Shown here piece after piece: positions 6,976-13,401 of a DNA stretch of 13,778 bases. Each line of letters starts with the position of its first letter. The first letter of the stretch is position 1. This DNA is from CALKKN01 sp050118555. Its GTDB lineage: Bacteria > Pseudomonadota > Gammaproteobacteria > Xanthomonadales > SZUA-36. The DNA is taken from contig JASFKQ010000088.1 of assembly GCA_050118555.1 (NCBI GenBank), positions 1 through 13,778 on the forward strand. The letters are read 5' to 3'. A program made the translations under genes and the position numbers. Below the pieces are notes generated by a model that was not told the origin of the DNA, did not search any database, and was given only the letters and a program-made list of their open reading frames with translations.

Positions 6976-7965
6976 ATGACGCCTTTTGAAAGCGTGTTGC
7001 GCGATATGCCGGACATTGCCAACGAGGCTCAGGCCGAGGTGGCGGGTAAGCTGGCTTGGGTCGGCATGAGCGATATCGAGATGCCCGTTCGGATCGAAGA
7101 CGACGCGGGGGGATTGATCCAGTCGACCGCACTGGTCACCGCTTACGTCAACCTGGTCGACCCGGACGCGCGCGGCATCCACATGTCGCGGCTCTACCTG
7201 CATCTCGACCAGGGTTTCGACGCCCGCCCGCTCAATCCCTGCACGCTGCGGCAGTTGCTCCGCTCGTTCCTGGACTCCCATGCCGGGCTCAGCGATCGCG
7301 CCCTGATTCGGGTCGACTTCGATTACGTGACCCGGCGCCCGGCGCTGGTCAGCGAGAACGAAGGATGGCGCCGCTATCCCGTGTCGATGATCGGCATCCT
7401 GGAAGACAACGAGTTCAGCCTCGAAATGGGGCTCGAAATTCTGTACTCGAGCACCTGTCCGTGCTCGGCCGCGCTGGCCCGCCAGCTCATCCAGGATAAA
7501 TTCCGCGATGACTTCGAAGGCGAGGAAAACATCGACTTCACCCGCATCCACGAATGGCTGGGGCAGGAAGACGGCATCCTGGCCACGCCGCACAGCCAGC
7601 GCAGTGCGGCCGAGATCCGGGTGCGCCTCACGCCCTCGTTCGAGATGTTCCCGATCGTGGAACTGATCGACGAGATCGAAAATGCGTTGAAAACACCGGT
7701 GCAGGCCACGGTGAAGCGCGAGGACGAACAGGCGTTCGCCCGGCTCAACGGCAGCAACCTGATGTTCTGCGAAGACGCCGGCCGCCGCGTCCAGACCGCG
7801 CTGACCAAGGACGAGCGCATCCTCGACTTCTGGGCGCGCTGCACCCACTACGAAAGCCTGCATCCGCATAACGCGGTTTCGGTGGTCACCAAGGGCGTTG
7901 ACGGCGGTTACGTCGCCGAGGCCGGCGCTCCGGTACGGCTGGAGCTGTCCTCGAAGAAATCCTGA
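6976..7965 (+). CDS. folE2: GTP cyclohydrolase FolE2 (type IB)
   Basis: Converts GTP to 7,8-dihydroneopterin triphosphate, the first step of folate (and, through preQ0, queuosine) synthesis. FolE2 can work with several metals, which frees the cell from the strictly zinc-dependent FolE. The 329-residue protein carries the family sequence GIHMSRLYLHLD near 65-76, STCPCSAALARQ with C161 and C163, ATPHSQRS with H206, and CTHYESLHPHNA with E293, which together hold the metal and substrate residues. The frame is open from 6889, but ATG at 6976 has GGAG seven bases upstream and begins the conserved MPDIANEAQ region shortly after. It diverges from the archease-rtcB operon and converges with the M23 gene. 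Many FolE2 genes are zinc-starvation regulated, but no such operator is visible here. Confidence 0.95.
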   Translation: MTPFESVLRDMPDIANEAQAEVAGKLAWVGMSDIEMPVRIEDDAGGLIQSTALVTAYVNLVDPDARGIHMSRLYLHLDQGFDARPLNPCTLRQLLRSFLDSHAGLSDRALIRVDFDYVTRRPALVSENEGWRRYPVSMIGILEDNEFSLEMGLEILYSSTCPCSAALARQLIQDKFRDDFEGEENIDFTRIHEWLGQEDGILATPHSQRSAAEIRVRLTPSFEMFPIVELIDEIENALKTPVQATVKREDEQAFARLNGSNLMFCEDAGRRVQTALTKDERILDFWARCTHYESLHPHNAVSVVTKGVDGGYVAEAGAPVRLELSSKKS

Positions 7966-7984
7966 GACGGAATTTTGGAATTTT

Positions 7985-8087
7985 GGGGTCAGAGTAAAGG
8001 GACAGAGTAAATAAAGCACCGAAGCCAAGGTTCAAGCAACGGAGTGATTTACTCTGTCCCTTTACTCTGACCCCTTACTCTGACCCC
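7985..8087. repeat. Inverted repeat built from GGGGTCAGAGTAAA units
   Basis: Bases 7985-8012 and 8047-8074 are perfect 28-base reverse complements separated by a 34-base loop. Each arm consists of two near-copies of one unit: GGGGTCAGAGTAAA followed by GGGACAGAGTAAAT. A third right-hand copy, TTACTCTGACCCC, follows directly at 8075-8087 as a tandem duplicate of 8062-8074. Just before the left arm is a tandem AATTTTGG pair (7971-7986). Similar GTCAGAGTAAA motifs occur near REP-associated tyrosine transposases in gammaproteobacteria (from memory), but no transposase is present here. The element sits between convergent folE2 and the M23 gene and could end both transcripts. Confidence 0.9.
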
Positions 8088-8917
8088 GCCTTTGTTGGCG
8101 TCGGGGAACCCTTGACCAGCAGTTGGGGATCGACCCGGCGGTCCAGCCAGTTCATCCGCCAGTCCAGATGCGGGCCGGAGGCGCGGCCGGTGGAGCCGAC
8201 TTCGGCAATCAGGTCGCCCTGGTGGACCACGGCGCCCGCTTCCACCAGGATCTTGCTCAAGTGGAGGAACGTCGAAGATAGACCCTGTCCGTGATCGAGC
8301 ACGAGCGTGCCCCCGGAATAATACATATCGGGGTGCACCAGCGTGACCACGCCGTCAGCCGGCGCGTATACCGGTGACCCGGTCGGCGCCGCGATGTCGA
8401 GGCCGTAGTGGGGGCGTCGCGGCTCGCCGTTCAGGATCCGCTGACTGCCGTAGACCCCGCTGATGCGCCCGTGGGCGGGCCAGTCGAAGCCGTGCGCATA
8501 GTCCGTGCGGGCGTCCCGGCGCGCCCGCGCATTGGCGACCAGTTGGGCTTCCTGGTGAATCCGCTCGAGGGCTTCCGGATCCGGCGTGACCGTACGCGGC
8601 GGCAGGCCGTCCACCCGTTCGATGTCATACTGGCGCGGCGCCACGGCCAGTTGCCGAGTTTCCTTGGTTCCCGTCGGTGAGCGGACTTCGAGCGTCCGCT
8701 CGCCCGTCTCGTCCCGGCCGAAGCCGATCACGAAGTGGCCGTCCGGTGAGACCATCACTTCCTTGCCGTCCAGGAACACCTTGCTTCCGGCTGCTGCTAC
8801 GCCGAACATCAGACCGCCCTGTTCGGATTCGCCGGACAGTTCCAGCGCCTGCGCCGCGCCGCAGCATCCCGCCGCCAGCAACAGGGCGAGCAGCGTGATA
8901 CGGCGAGGGCAGCACAT
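8075..8917 (-). CDS. M23 family peptidoglycan endopeptidase, exported
   Basis: Predicted LytM-type zinc endopeptidase that cuts peptidoglycan cross-links in the periplasm. The 280-residue precursor starts with a signal peptide (about 1-25); cleavage after AQA fits signal peptidase I, while LAAGC at 14-18 is an imperfect lipobox. A small beta-rich domain follows (about 27-95), then a helical linker (about 112-135), and the M23 domain (about 145-268). Zinc-site residues are H170 and D174 in RPHYGLDIAAP, H219 in TFLHLSKI, and H250 in GPHLDWRMNW. The usual HxH is HxD here (D252), a variant also seen in related proteobacterial proteins. The gene begins three bases after the mltD stop, so translation is probably coupled. 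Its final codons, for A-G-S-E-stop, lie in the repeat unit at 8075-8087, so the original C-terminus may have been altered. Confidence 0.9.
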   Translation of the reverse strand: MCCPRRITLLALLLAAGCCGAAQALELSGESEQGGLMFGVAAAGSKVFLDGKEVMVSPDGHFVIGFGRDETGERTLEVRSPTGTKETRQLAVAPRQYDIERVDGLPPRTVTPDPEALERIHQEAQLVANARARRDARTDYAHGFDWPAHGRISGVYGSQRILNGEPRRPHYGLDIAAPTGSPVYAPADGVVTLVHPDMYYSGGTLVLDHGQGLSSTFLHLSKILVEAGAVVHQGDLIAEVGSTGRASGPHLDWRMNWLDRRVDPQLLVKGSPTPTKAGSE

Positions 8918-8920
8918 GGA

Positions 8921-10510
8921 TCAGAGTTCGATGCGGATGGACTGGCCGGGCTGGATCATGGAACTCTTGCCGAGCCCGTTCCAGCTTTTCAGTTCGTTGA
9001 CCTTGACGTTGTATTTGCGCGCGATCTTCCACAATGAATCACCGCGCTGCACAACGTACTTAACCGTGCCGCTCCCGGATGGCCGGGCTTCGGCCGGAGT
9101 GTAAAACACAGTGATATTTTTGCCGGCCCGCAGTTTGCGCGGGTCGCTGATGTTGTTCCAGCGCTGCAGGTCCCTGACCGAGACGCGGTAGCGCTGGGCG
9201 ATCACGGAAAGACTTTCGCCGGGCCTGACGCGGTGCGTGACGCGGTCGGCGGCGATCAGGCCTGCCTGCAGTTTCTGCAGTTCCTGCGCGGCTTGCGTAT
9301 ACAGCGGATCCACCATCAGCTGATCATCCCGCGGAAGGCGCAACTTCTGGCCTTCGCGGATCAGGTCGCCGTGCAGGTTGTTGCTGGTGCGCAGCACATC
9401 GACCGGCACATGGTGACGGGCCGACAGCGCCGACAGGGTGTCTCCCCGCTCGACCACGACCTGGTCCCACTTCATCAGGGTGGAGGCGTCGAGTTCGTCG
9501 AGGCTGGCCTCGAGTCTCTTGGCTGCCTCGACGGGCAGCACGACCCGGTAGGGGCCCTCGGGCGACGTCGCCCAGCGGTTGTAGCCCGGATTCAGCGAGA
9601 ACAGCATGTCGATGGGCACGTCCGCCCTCTGGGCGACCAGCACGAGGTCGGCCTGTTGACCGATGTCGACGGCTGCGATGACGGGTTCGTCCGGCGCCTC
9701 CGGCAGAGTGAATCCATAGCGCTCCGGATCCTGGAACAGACAACTCAGGCCCAATAGCTTGGGCACGTAGCCGCGGGTCTCGCGCGGCAACTTGATGTTC
9801 CAGAAATCGGCCGGTTTGCCCGCCGCCCGGTTGCGGGCGACCTGTCGCTCGACCCGGTTCTCGCCCGAGTTGTAGCCGGCCAGGGCCAACAGCCAGTCGC
9901 CGTCAAAGCGCGTATTGAGTTCGGTGAGGTAGTCGAGCGCCGCATCGGTCGAAGCCCACACGTCCCGCCGGCCGTCGTACCACCAGTTCTGGTTGAGGCC
10001 GTAGCGGCGCCCGGTGGCTGCAATGAACTGCCAGGCGCCCAGCGCCCGCCCGCGCGAGTAGGCGAACGGGTCGTAGGCCGATTCGACGATCGGGAGCAGG
10101 GCGAGTTCGCCCGGCAAATCGCGGTCTTCGAGTTCGTCAGCGATGTGGTAGATCCAGGGTTGCGCCCGCTTGAAGATCCGCGCCATGTAGTCGGGCCTGT
10201 CGGCATACCACTGCGCCCATTGCTGGCTGACTTCGTGCGCATCGCAGCTGGGCAGCGAGAAGCGGTGCGTGATGCGCTCCCAGGTGCTGGGATGCACGTG
10301 GACCTCTACCTCCACCGGTTCGGCGGCAGGCGGCGTTTTCGTCGTCGGCACGTACAGGTGTTCGTCGATGGTGGCCGCAGTGCTGGCGGGCGTCGGCAGC
10401 TCTTCGGGCTCGGCCGCCGCCAGTGGTGGCGGCGCGGTGTTCCCGCCGCCGGTGGTGGCGCAGCCGGCCAGCAGCAGCAGAAACATTATGGGAATCAAGC
10501 GATAGGGCAC
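8921..10510 (-). CDS. mltD: Membrane-bound lytic murein transglycosylase D
   Basis: Outer-membrane lipoprotein that cleaves the glycan strand of peptidoglycan, forming 1,6-anhydroMurNAc ends. The 529 residues begin with a lipoprotein signal ending in LLAGC, with lipidated C17. A proline- and alanine-rich linker runs to about 75. The transglycosylase domain spans about 110-265, with catalytic E143 in LLPIVESAYDP, then GAWQFIAATGRRYGL and ALAGYNSGENRV. Three LysM domains follow at about 347-394, 425-470 and 482-529; E. coli MltD has two, so one more is present. The start is GTG at 10508-10510, with GAGGAG five to six bases upstream; the next ATG (codon 9) would cut into the signal peptide. The gene has its own promoter just after gloB and is followed at three bases by the M23 gene. 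Confidence 0.96.
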   Translation of the reverse strand: MPYRLIPIMFLLLLAGCATTGGGNTAPPPLAAAEPEELPTPASTAATIDEHLYVPTTKTPPAAEPVEVEVHVHPSTWERITHRFSLPSCDAHEVSQQWAQWYADRPDYMARIFKRAQPWIYHIADELEDRDLPGELALLPIVESAYDPFAYSRGRALGAWQFIAATGRRYGLNQNWWYDGRRDVWASTDAALDYLTELNTRFDGDWLLALAGYNSGENRVERQVARNRAAGKPADFWNIKLPRETRGYVPKLLGLSCLFQDPERYGFTLPEAPDEPVIAAVDIGQQADLVLVAQRADVPIDMLFSLNPGYNRWATSPEGPYRVVLPVEAAKRLEASLDELDASTLMKWDQVVVERGDTLSALSARHHVPVDVLRTSNNLHGDLIREGQKLRLPRDDQLMVDPLYTQAAQELQKLQAGLIAADRVTHRVRPGESLSVIAQRYRVSVRDLQRWNNISDPRKLRAGKNITVFYTPAEARPSGSGTVKYVVQRGDSLWKIARKYNVKVNELKSWNGLGKSSMIQPGQSIRIEL

Positions 10511-10541
10511 GAATACTCCTCAATTCTTTGTTTTGCGGGCT

Positions 10542-10569
10542 ATTATGCGCTTTGAGCGGGGTGGGTCAA
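10542..10569 (-). promoter_or_regulatory. Candidate sigma-70 promoter of mltD
   Basis: On the minus strand TTGACC (10569-10564) is followed after 16 bases by CATAAT (10547-10542). Each hexamer matches five of six consensus positions. Transcription would start near 10535-10536, about 25 bases before the GTG of mltD, with GAGGAG in the leader. It lies in the 70-base gap after the gloB stop and so lets the mltD-M23 pair be expressed apart from gloB. Confidence 0.65.
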
Positions 10570-10580
10570 GTTGAGCCTGA

Positions 10581-11351
10581 TCAGAAGCTGTCCTTCCAGG
10601 CACGGATTTCCGCCAGCGTGGAGGCTCCGGGTTCTGCCTGCGGGTTGCGGCGTTGGGCCGCCCGGACGACGCGAGGTTCCCGGCTCCTGAGGAACGGATT
10701 CACCGCCAGTTCCTGGCCCAGGGTACTTGGCAGGGTGATGCGCCCGGCAGCCCGCGCGGCCTCTACCTCGCTGGCGCGCTTGACCAGGTCCGGGTTTTCC
10801 GGTTCGACCTGGAGCGCGAAGTCGCAGTTCGAAAGCGTATACTCGTGTGCGCAGAACACGCGCGTGTCAGGCGGCAGGGCCGCGAGTTTGTCGAGCGATT
10901 CCTGCATCTGCCCGGGCGTGCCTTCGAACAGCCTGCCGCAGCCGACGCTGAAAAGGGTGTCGCCGCAGAAAAGGCAGCCGTGCCCGTAGAATGCGATATG
11001 GGTCGAGGTGTGTCCGGGCACTTCGATGACCTGGAACTCCAGTTTCAGTTGCGGCAGGTGGACGAGGTCGCCCTCGGAAAAGCTTCTCGTCTGCCGGGGT
11101 ATGCGGTTGTCGTACGGGCCGTAGACCTCGGCACCCGTCGCCTCGACGAGTGCCGCGACGCCACCGGTGTGGTCCGCGTGGTGATGGGTCAGCAGGATGT
11201 AGCGCAGTTCCAGCGCATCGGACTTGAGCGCATTCAGCACCGGACCGGCATCCCCGGGGTCGACCACTGCACAGTCGGCTCCACCCACCGAAACGAGCCA
11301 GATATAATTGTCGGAAAATGCGGGCAGGGCTGTGACCGTCACTTCAGGCAT
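10581..11351 (-). CDS. gloB: Hydroxyacylglutathione hydrolase (glyoxalase II)
   Basis: Hydrolyses S-lactoylglutathione to lactate and glutathione in methylglyoxal detoxification, in the cytoplasm. The 256-residue metallo-beta-lactamase-fold enzyme (E. coli about 251) carries the binuclear metal motif THHHADH at 55-61, a third histidine in EVPGHTSTH (about 112-120), the bridging aspartate in LFCGDTLFSVGCGRLFEG (about 131-148), and the last metal histidine in FCAHEYT. The C-terminal substrate-binding part ends with NPFLRSREP and a RAAQRRNP segment typical of glyoxalase II. The ATG at 11351 has AAGGA eight bases upstream. It diverges from the yafS-like gene and sits head to tail with mltD, as in other gammaproteobacteria. 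Confidence 0.95.
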   Translation of the reverse strand: MPEVTVTALPAFSDNYIWLVSVGGADCAVVDPGDAGPVLNALKSDALELRYILLTHHHADHTGGVAALVEATGAEVYGPYDNRIPRQTRSFSEGDLVHLPQLKLEFQVIEVPGHTSTHIAFYGHGCLFCGDTLFSVGCGRLFEGTPGQMQESLDKLAALPPDTRVFCAHEYTLSNCDFALQVEPENPDLVKRASEVEAARAAGRITLPSTLGQELAVNPFLRSREPRVVRAAQRRNPQAEPGASTLAEIRAWKDSF

Positions 11352-11404
11352 TTCAGAATCCTTCGAGTTCGAAACCCAGGGGGCTTCCGTTTTGCGGGGC
11401 GGTC

Positions 11405-11413
11405 ATTTTACCA
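11405..11413 (-). promoter_or_regulatory. Candidate extended -10 promoter of gloB
   Basis: Minus-strand TGGTAAAAT (11413-11405) is an extended -10 element (TG-N-TAAAAT). No good -35 is seen, which fits the extended type. It lies 54 bases or more before the gloB ATG. A very weak plus-strand promoter (TTGCGG, then AATAAG at 11415-11420) overlaps it and could serve the divergent methyltransferase gene. Confidence 0.4.
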
Positions 11414-11436
11414 GAATAAGCGGCGAGGCCGCCTGA

Positions 11437-12114
11437 ATGCGGCGTGTTTGCCAAAGAGGGAGAGTGGCTACGGAACACGGATTAAGGAGTCTTTCCGATG
11501 GGCTGCTGCGCAGCGCAGGGAATCGACAGTCAGTGGGCGGGGTGCTGGAAATCCATCATCCCCTTGCGCCCTTTGTCGACCCGGCGTTGCTGGATCGGCG
11601 CTGCGGAGCGTTCGGCGTCGCGCTGAGCCTCAGCCTCGATGACCCCATGGATGGCAGTCAGCGGGTTTGTTGCGCCTCGTCCCAGTTGCCTTTCCAGGAT
11701 CGCGTGTTCGGCCTGGTGGTGCTTCATCACGTGCTGGAGAACGGTGACGAGCCGGAACTTGTCGAAGCCGTCCGCGTGTTGCGCCGTGGCGGCGAGCTGT
11801 TGATCCTCGGCTTGAACCGTTTTGGCTGGCGCTACCGTCGCCAGGATGCATCCGGCCGATTACCGGGCCTGGCGCCGTTGTGCATCACCAGGCGCCTGCA
11901 CGCCATGGGCATGGTCATCCAGGGATCGGCCGGCGCCGGCCTGGCCGGGCAGTCCGCTCCGCCTTTCATGAGCCGCGGCGCGAGCCGCCTGGGCCTGCCG
12001 TTCGCTGACCTGCTGATGTTGCAGGCCCGGCACCGTGACACGCCGGAAGTCACCCCGCTCCGGTTCAGAAAATCGCGCACGGGCGTTGTACAATCGGCGC
12101 CCATGCAGGGCTGA
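11437..12114 (+). CDS. YafS-like SAM-dependent methyltransferase-fold protein
   Basis: The 225-residue protein matches the class I methyltransferase domain (Methyltransf_11 type) in its middle: SSQLPFQDRVFGLVVLHHVLE (about 81-101) and EAVRVLRRGGELLILGLNRFG (about 110-130) are the usual core strands 4 and 5. Position between gloB and rnhA-dnaQ is that of E. coli yafS, whose function is unknown. The glycine-rich SAM loop is not clear: GVLEIHHPLAPFVDP (about 35-49) stands where LELGxGxG is expected, as YafS proteins are also weak there. I used ATG 11437 (GAGG eight bases upstream); GTG 11464 with GAGG close by is a real alternative. The protein is shorter at the N-terminus than E. coli YafS (about 240). 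rnhA starts 13 bases after its stop, so the two are probably co-transcribed. Confidence 0.8.
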   Translation: MRRVCQRGRVATEHGLRSLSDGLLRSAGNRQSVGGVLEIHHPLAPFVDPALLDRRCGAFGVALSLSLDDPMDGSQRVCCASSQLPFQDRVFGLVVLHHVLENGDEPELVEAVRVLRRGGELLILGLNRFGWRYRRQDASGRLPGLAPLCITRRLHAMGMVIQGSAGAGLAGQSAPPFMSRGASRLGLPFADLLMLQARHRDTPEVTPLRFRKSRTGVVQSAPMQG

Positions 12115-12127
12115 TCGGGCGGCAGGG

Positions 12128-12565
12128 ATGGCAGGCGGCAAGACAGTGGAGATTTACACGGACGGTGCGTGCAGCGGAAACCCGGGGCCCGGCGGCTGGG
12201 GCAGCGTTCTGAAGTACAACGGCCACCGTCGGGAACTCTCCGGGGGCGAGCGTGAAACCACCAACAACCGCATGGAACTGATGGCCGTAATACGGTCGCT
12301 GGAGACGCTCAGGCGCCCTTGCGAGGTGATACTGCACACGGACTCCACCTACGTCATGAAGGGCATGACGGAGTGGCTCGAGCAGTGGAAGCGCCGCAAC
12401 TGGCGCACGGCCGACCGTAAGCCCGTCAAGAACGTCGAACTGTGGCAGCGCCTGGAAGAGGCCGTCAGCCGACACCGGGTGCACTGGCGATGGGTGAAGG
12501 GCCACAGCGGAGTGGCCGACAACGAGCGGGCCGACGAGCTGGCCCGTATGGCAATACCGAGGTAG
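12128..12565 (+). CDS. rnhA: Ribonuclease HI
   Basis: Degrades the RNA strand of RNA-DNA hybrids, removing primers and R-loops. The 145 residues (E. coli 155) carry all catalytic residues: D12 in IYTDGACSGNPGPGGWG, E50 in TTNNRMELMAV, D72 in LHTDSTYV, and H126 with D136 in VKGHSGVADNERADELA. The basic handle region is present in LEQWKRRNWRTADRKPVKN (85-102). The frame is open upstream to 12035, overlapping the methyltransferase gene, but ATG at 12128 begins the family sequence; its ribosome site is poor (AGGG touches the ATG), so coupling to the upstream gene is likely. A REP doublet begins two bases after its stop. In E. coli rnhA and dnaQ are divergent; here both face the same way. Confidence 0.96.
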   Translation: MAGGKTVEIYTDGACSGNPGPGGWGSVLKYNGHRRELSGGERETTNNRMELMAVIRSLETLRRPCEVILHTDSTYVMKGMTEWLEQWKRRNWRTADRKPVKNVELWQRLEEAVSRHRVHWRWVKGHSGVADNERADELARMAIPR

Positions 12566-12567
12566 CT

Positions 12568-12638
12568 GTGGGAGCAGGCTTGCCTGCGATTGGTTTTTTT
12601 CGAACCAGGCCTTCAATCGCAGGCAAGCCTGCTCCCAC
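12568..12638. repeat. REP doublet (REPIN) between rnhA and dnaQ
   Basis: Bases 12568-12592 and 12614-12638 are perfect 25-base reverse complements with a 21-base loop. Each arm is a REP: GTGGGA, a small internal palindrome GCAGGC-TT-GCCTGC, then GATTG. This is the layout of Pseudomonas-type REP sequences (from memory). The loop begins with seven T (12594-12600), so the left REP hairpin plus T run resembles an intrinsic terminator behind rnhA. It could lower read-through into dnaQ. No RAYT transposase is in the window. Confidence 0.92.
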
Positions 12639-12677
12639 GGGAACCAGGACAAGCCGCAGAACTGGACCTGTGAAAAG

Positions 12678-13376
12678 ATGAGACAAATCATCCTCGACAC
12701 CGAAACCACCGGGCTGGAGCCCTCCGACGGACACCGGGTCATCGAGATCGGCTGCGTGGAGCTGGTCGACCGCCGTCTGACCGGCAACCACTTCCACCAG
12801 TACATTAACCCGGAGCGCGATATCGAGGATGGCGCGCTGGAAGTGCATGGCATCAGCAGCGAGTTCCTGCAGGACAAGCCCGTGTTCGCCGACGTGGTCG
12901 AGGAATTCCTCGAATTCGTCAGCGGTTCGGAACTGATCATCCACAACGCGCCCTTCGACATCGGCTTCCTGGACTGGGAGCTGTCCCTGCTGCAGCGCGC
13001 GGACCGGATGGGCGATCACACGACGGTGCTCGACACGCTGGCACTTGCGCGCGACCTGCATCCCGGCCAGCGCAACAGCCTCGACGCGCTGTGCAAGCGT
13101 TACGAGGTCGACAACAGCAGCCGCAGCCTGCACGGCGCCCTGCTGGATGCGGAAATCCTCGCGGACGTCTACCTGGCGATGACCGGGGGGCAGAGTGACC
13201 TCGGTCTCAGCTTCGAAGCGCCCGCGGCGCCCGAGCAGGCAGCGGATCTCGCTGGCGCAAGCACGCGCGGCCCGCTGCAGGTGCTGCTGCCCAGCGACGA
13301 GGAAGCGGCGGCCCACGAAGCCCGGCTCAAGACCATCCAGGAGCGTTCCGGGCATTGTTTGTGGCTGGATCTCTGA
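12678..13376 (+). CDS. dnaQ: DNA polymerase III epsilon subunit (proofreading exonuclease)
   Basis: The 3'-5' proofreading exonuclease of the replicative polymerase core. The 232 residues (E. coli 243) carry ExoI with D7 and E9 in ILDTETTGLEP, ExoII with D94 in IIHNAPFDIGFLDWE, and ExoIII-epsilon with H152 and D157 in LHGALLDAEILADVY. The five-residue H-to-D spacing matches E. coli H162 and D167. After the exonuclease domain, GGQSDLGLS (about 171-179) resembles the internal beta-clamp-binding motif, then a flexible alanine-rich linker (about 184-200) and a C-terminal segment that should bind the alpha subunit and ends in LWLDL. The ATG at 12678 has only a weak GAAAAG before it. The gene is 112 bases after rnhA, with a REP doublet between. 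Confidence 0.96.
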   Translation: MRQIILDTETTGLEPSDGHRVIEIGCVELVDRRLTGNHFHQYINPERDIEDGALEVHGISSEFLQDKPVFADVVEEFLEFVSGSELIIHNAPFDIGFLDWELSLLQRADRMGDHTTVLDTLALARDLHPGQRNSLDALCKRYEVDNSSRSLHGALLDAEILADVYLAMTGGQSDLGLSFEAPAAPEQAADLAGASTRGPLQVLLPSDEEAAAHEARLKTIQERSGHCLWLDL

Positions 13377-13401
13377 GCCGGGCGACGGTTTCCAGAAACT
13401 G

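Noticed and set aside
11498..11630. ATG with a strong AAGGAG site at 11484-11489 inside the methyltransferase gene
   Set aside because: It is out of frame with the methyltransferase core and gives only a short cysteine- and arginine-rich product of about 40 residues that ends soon after.
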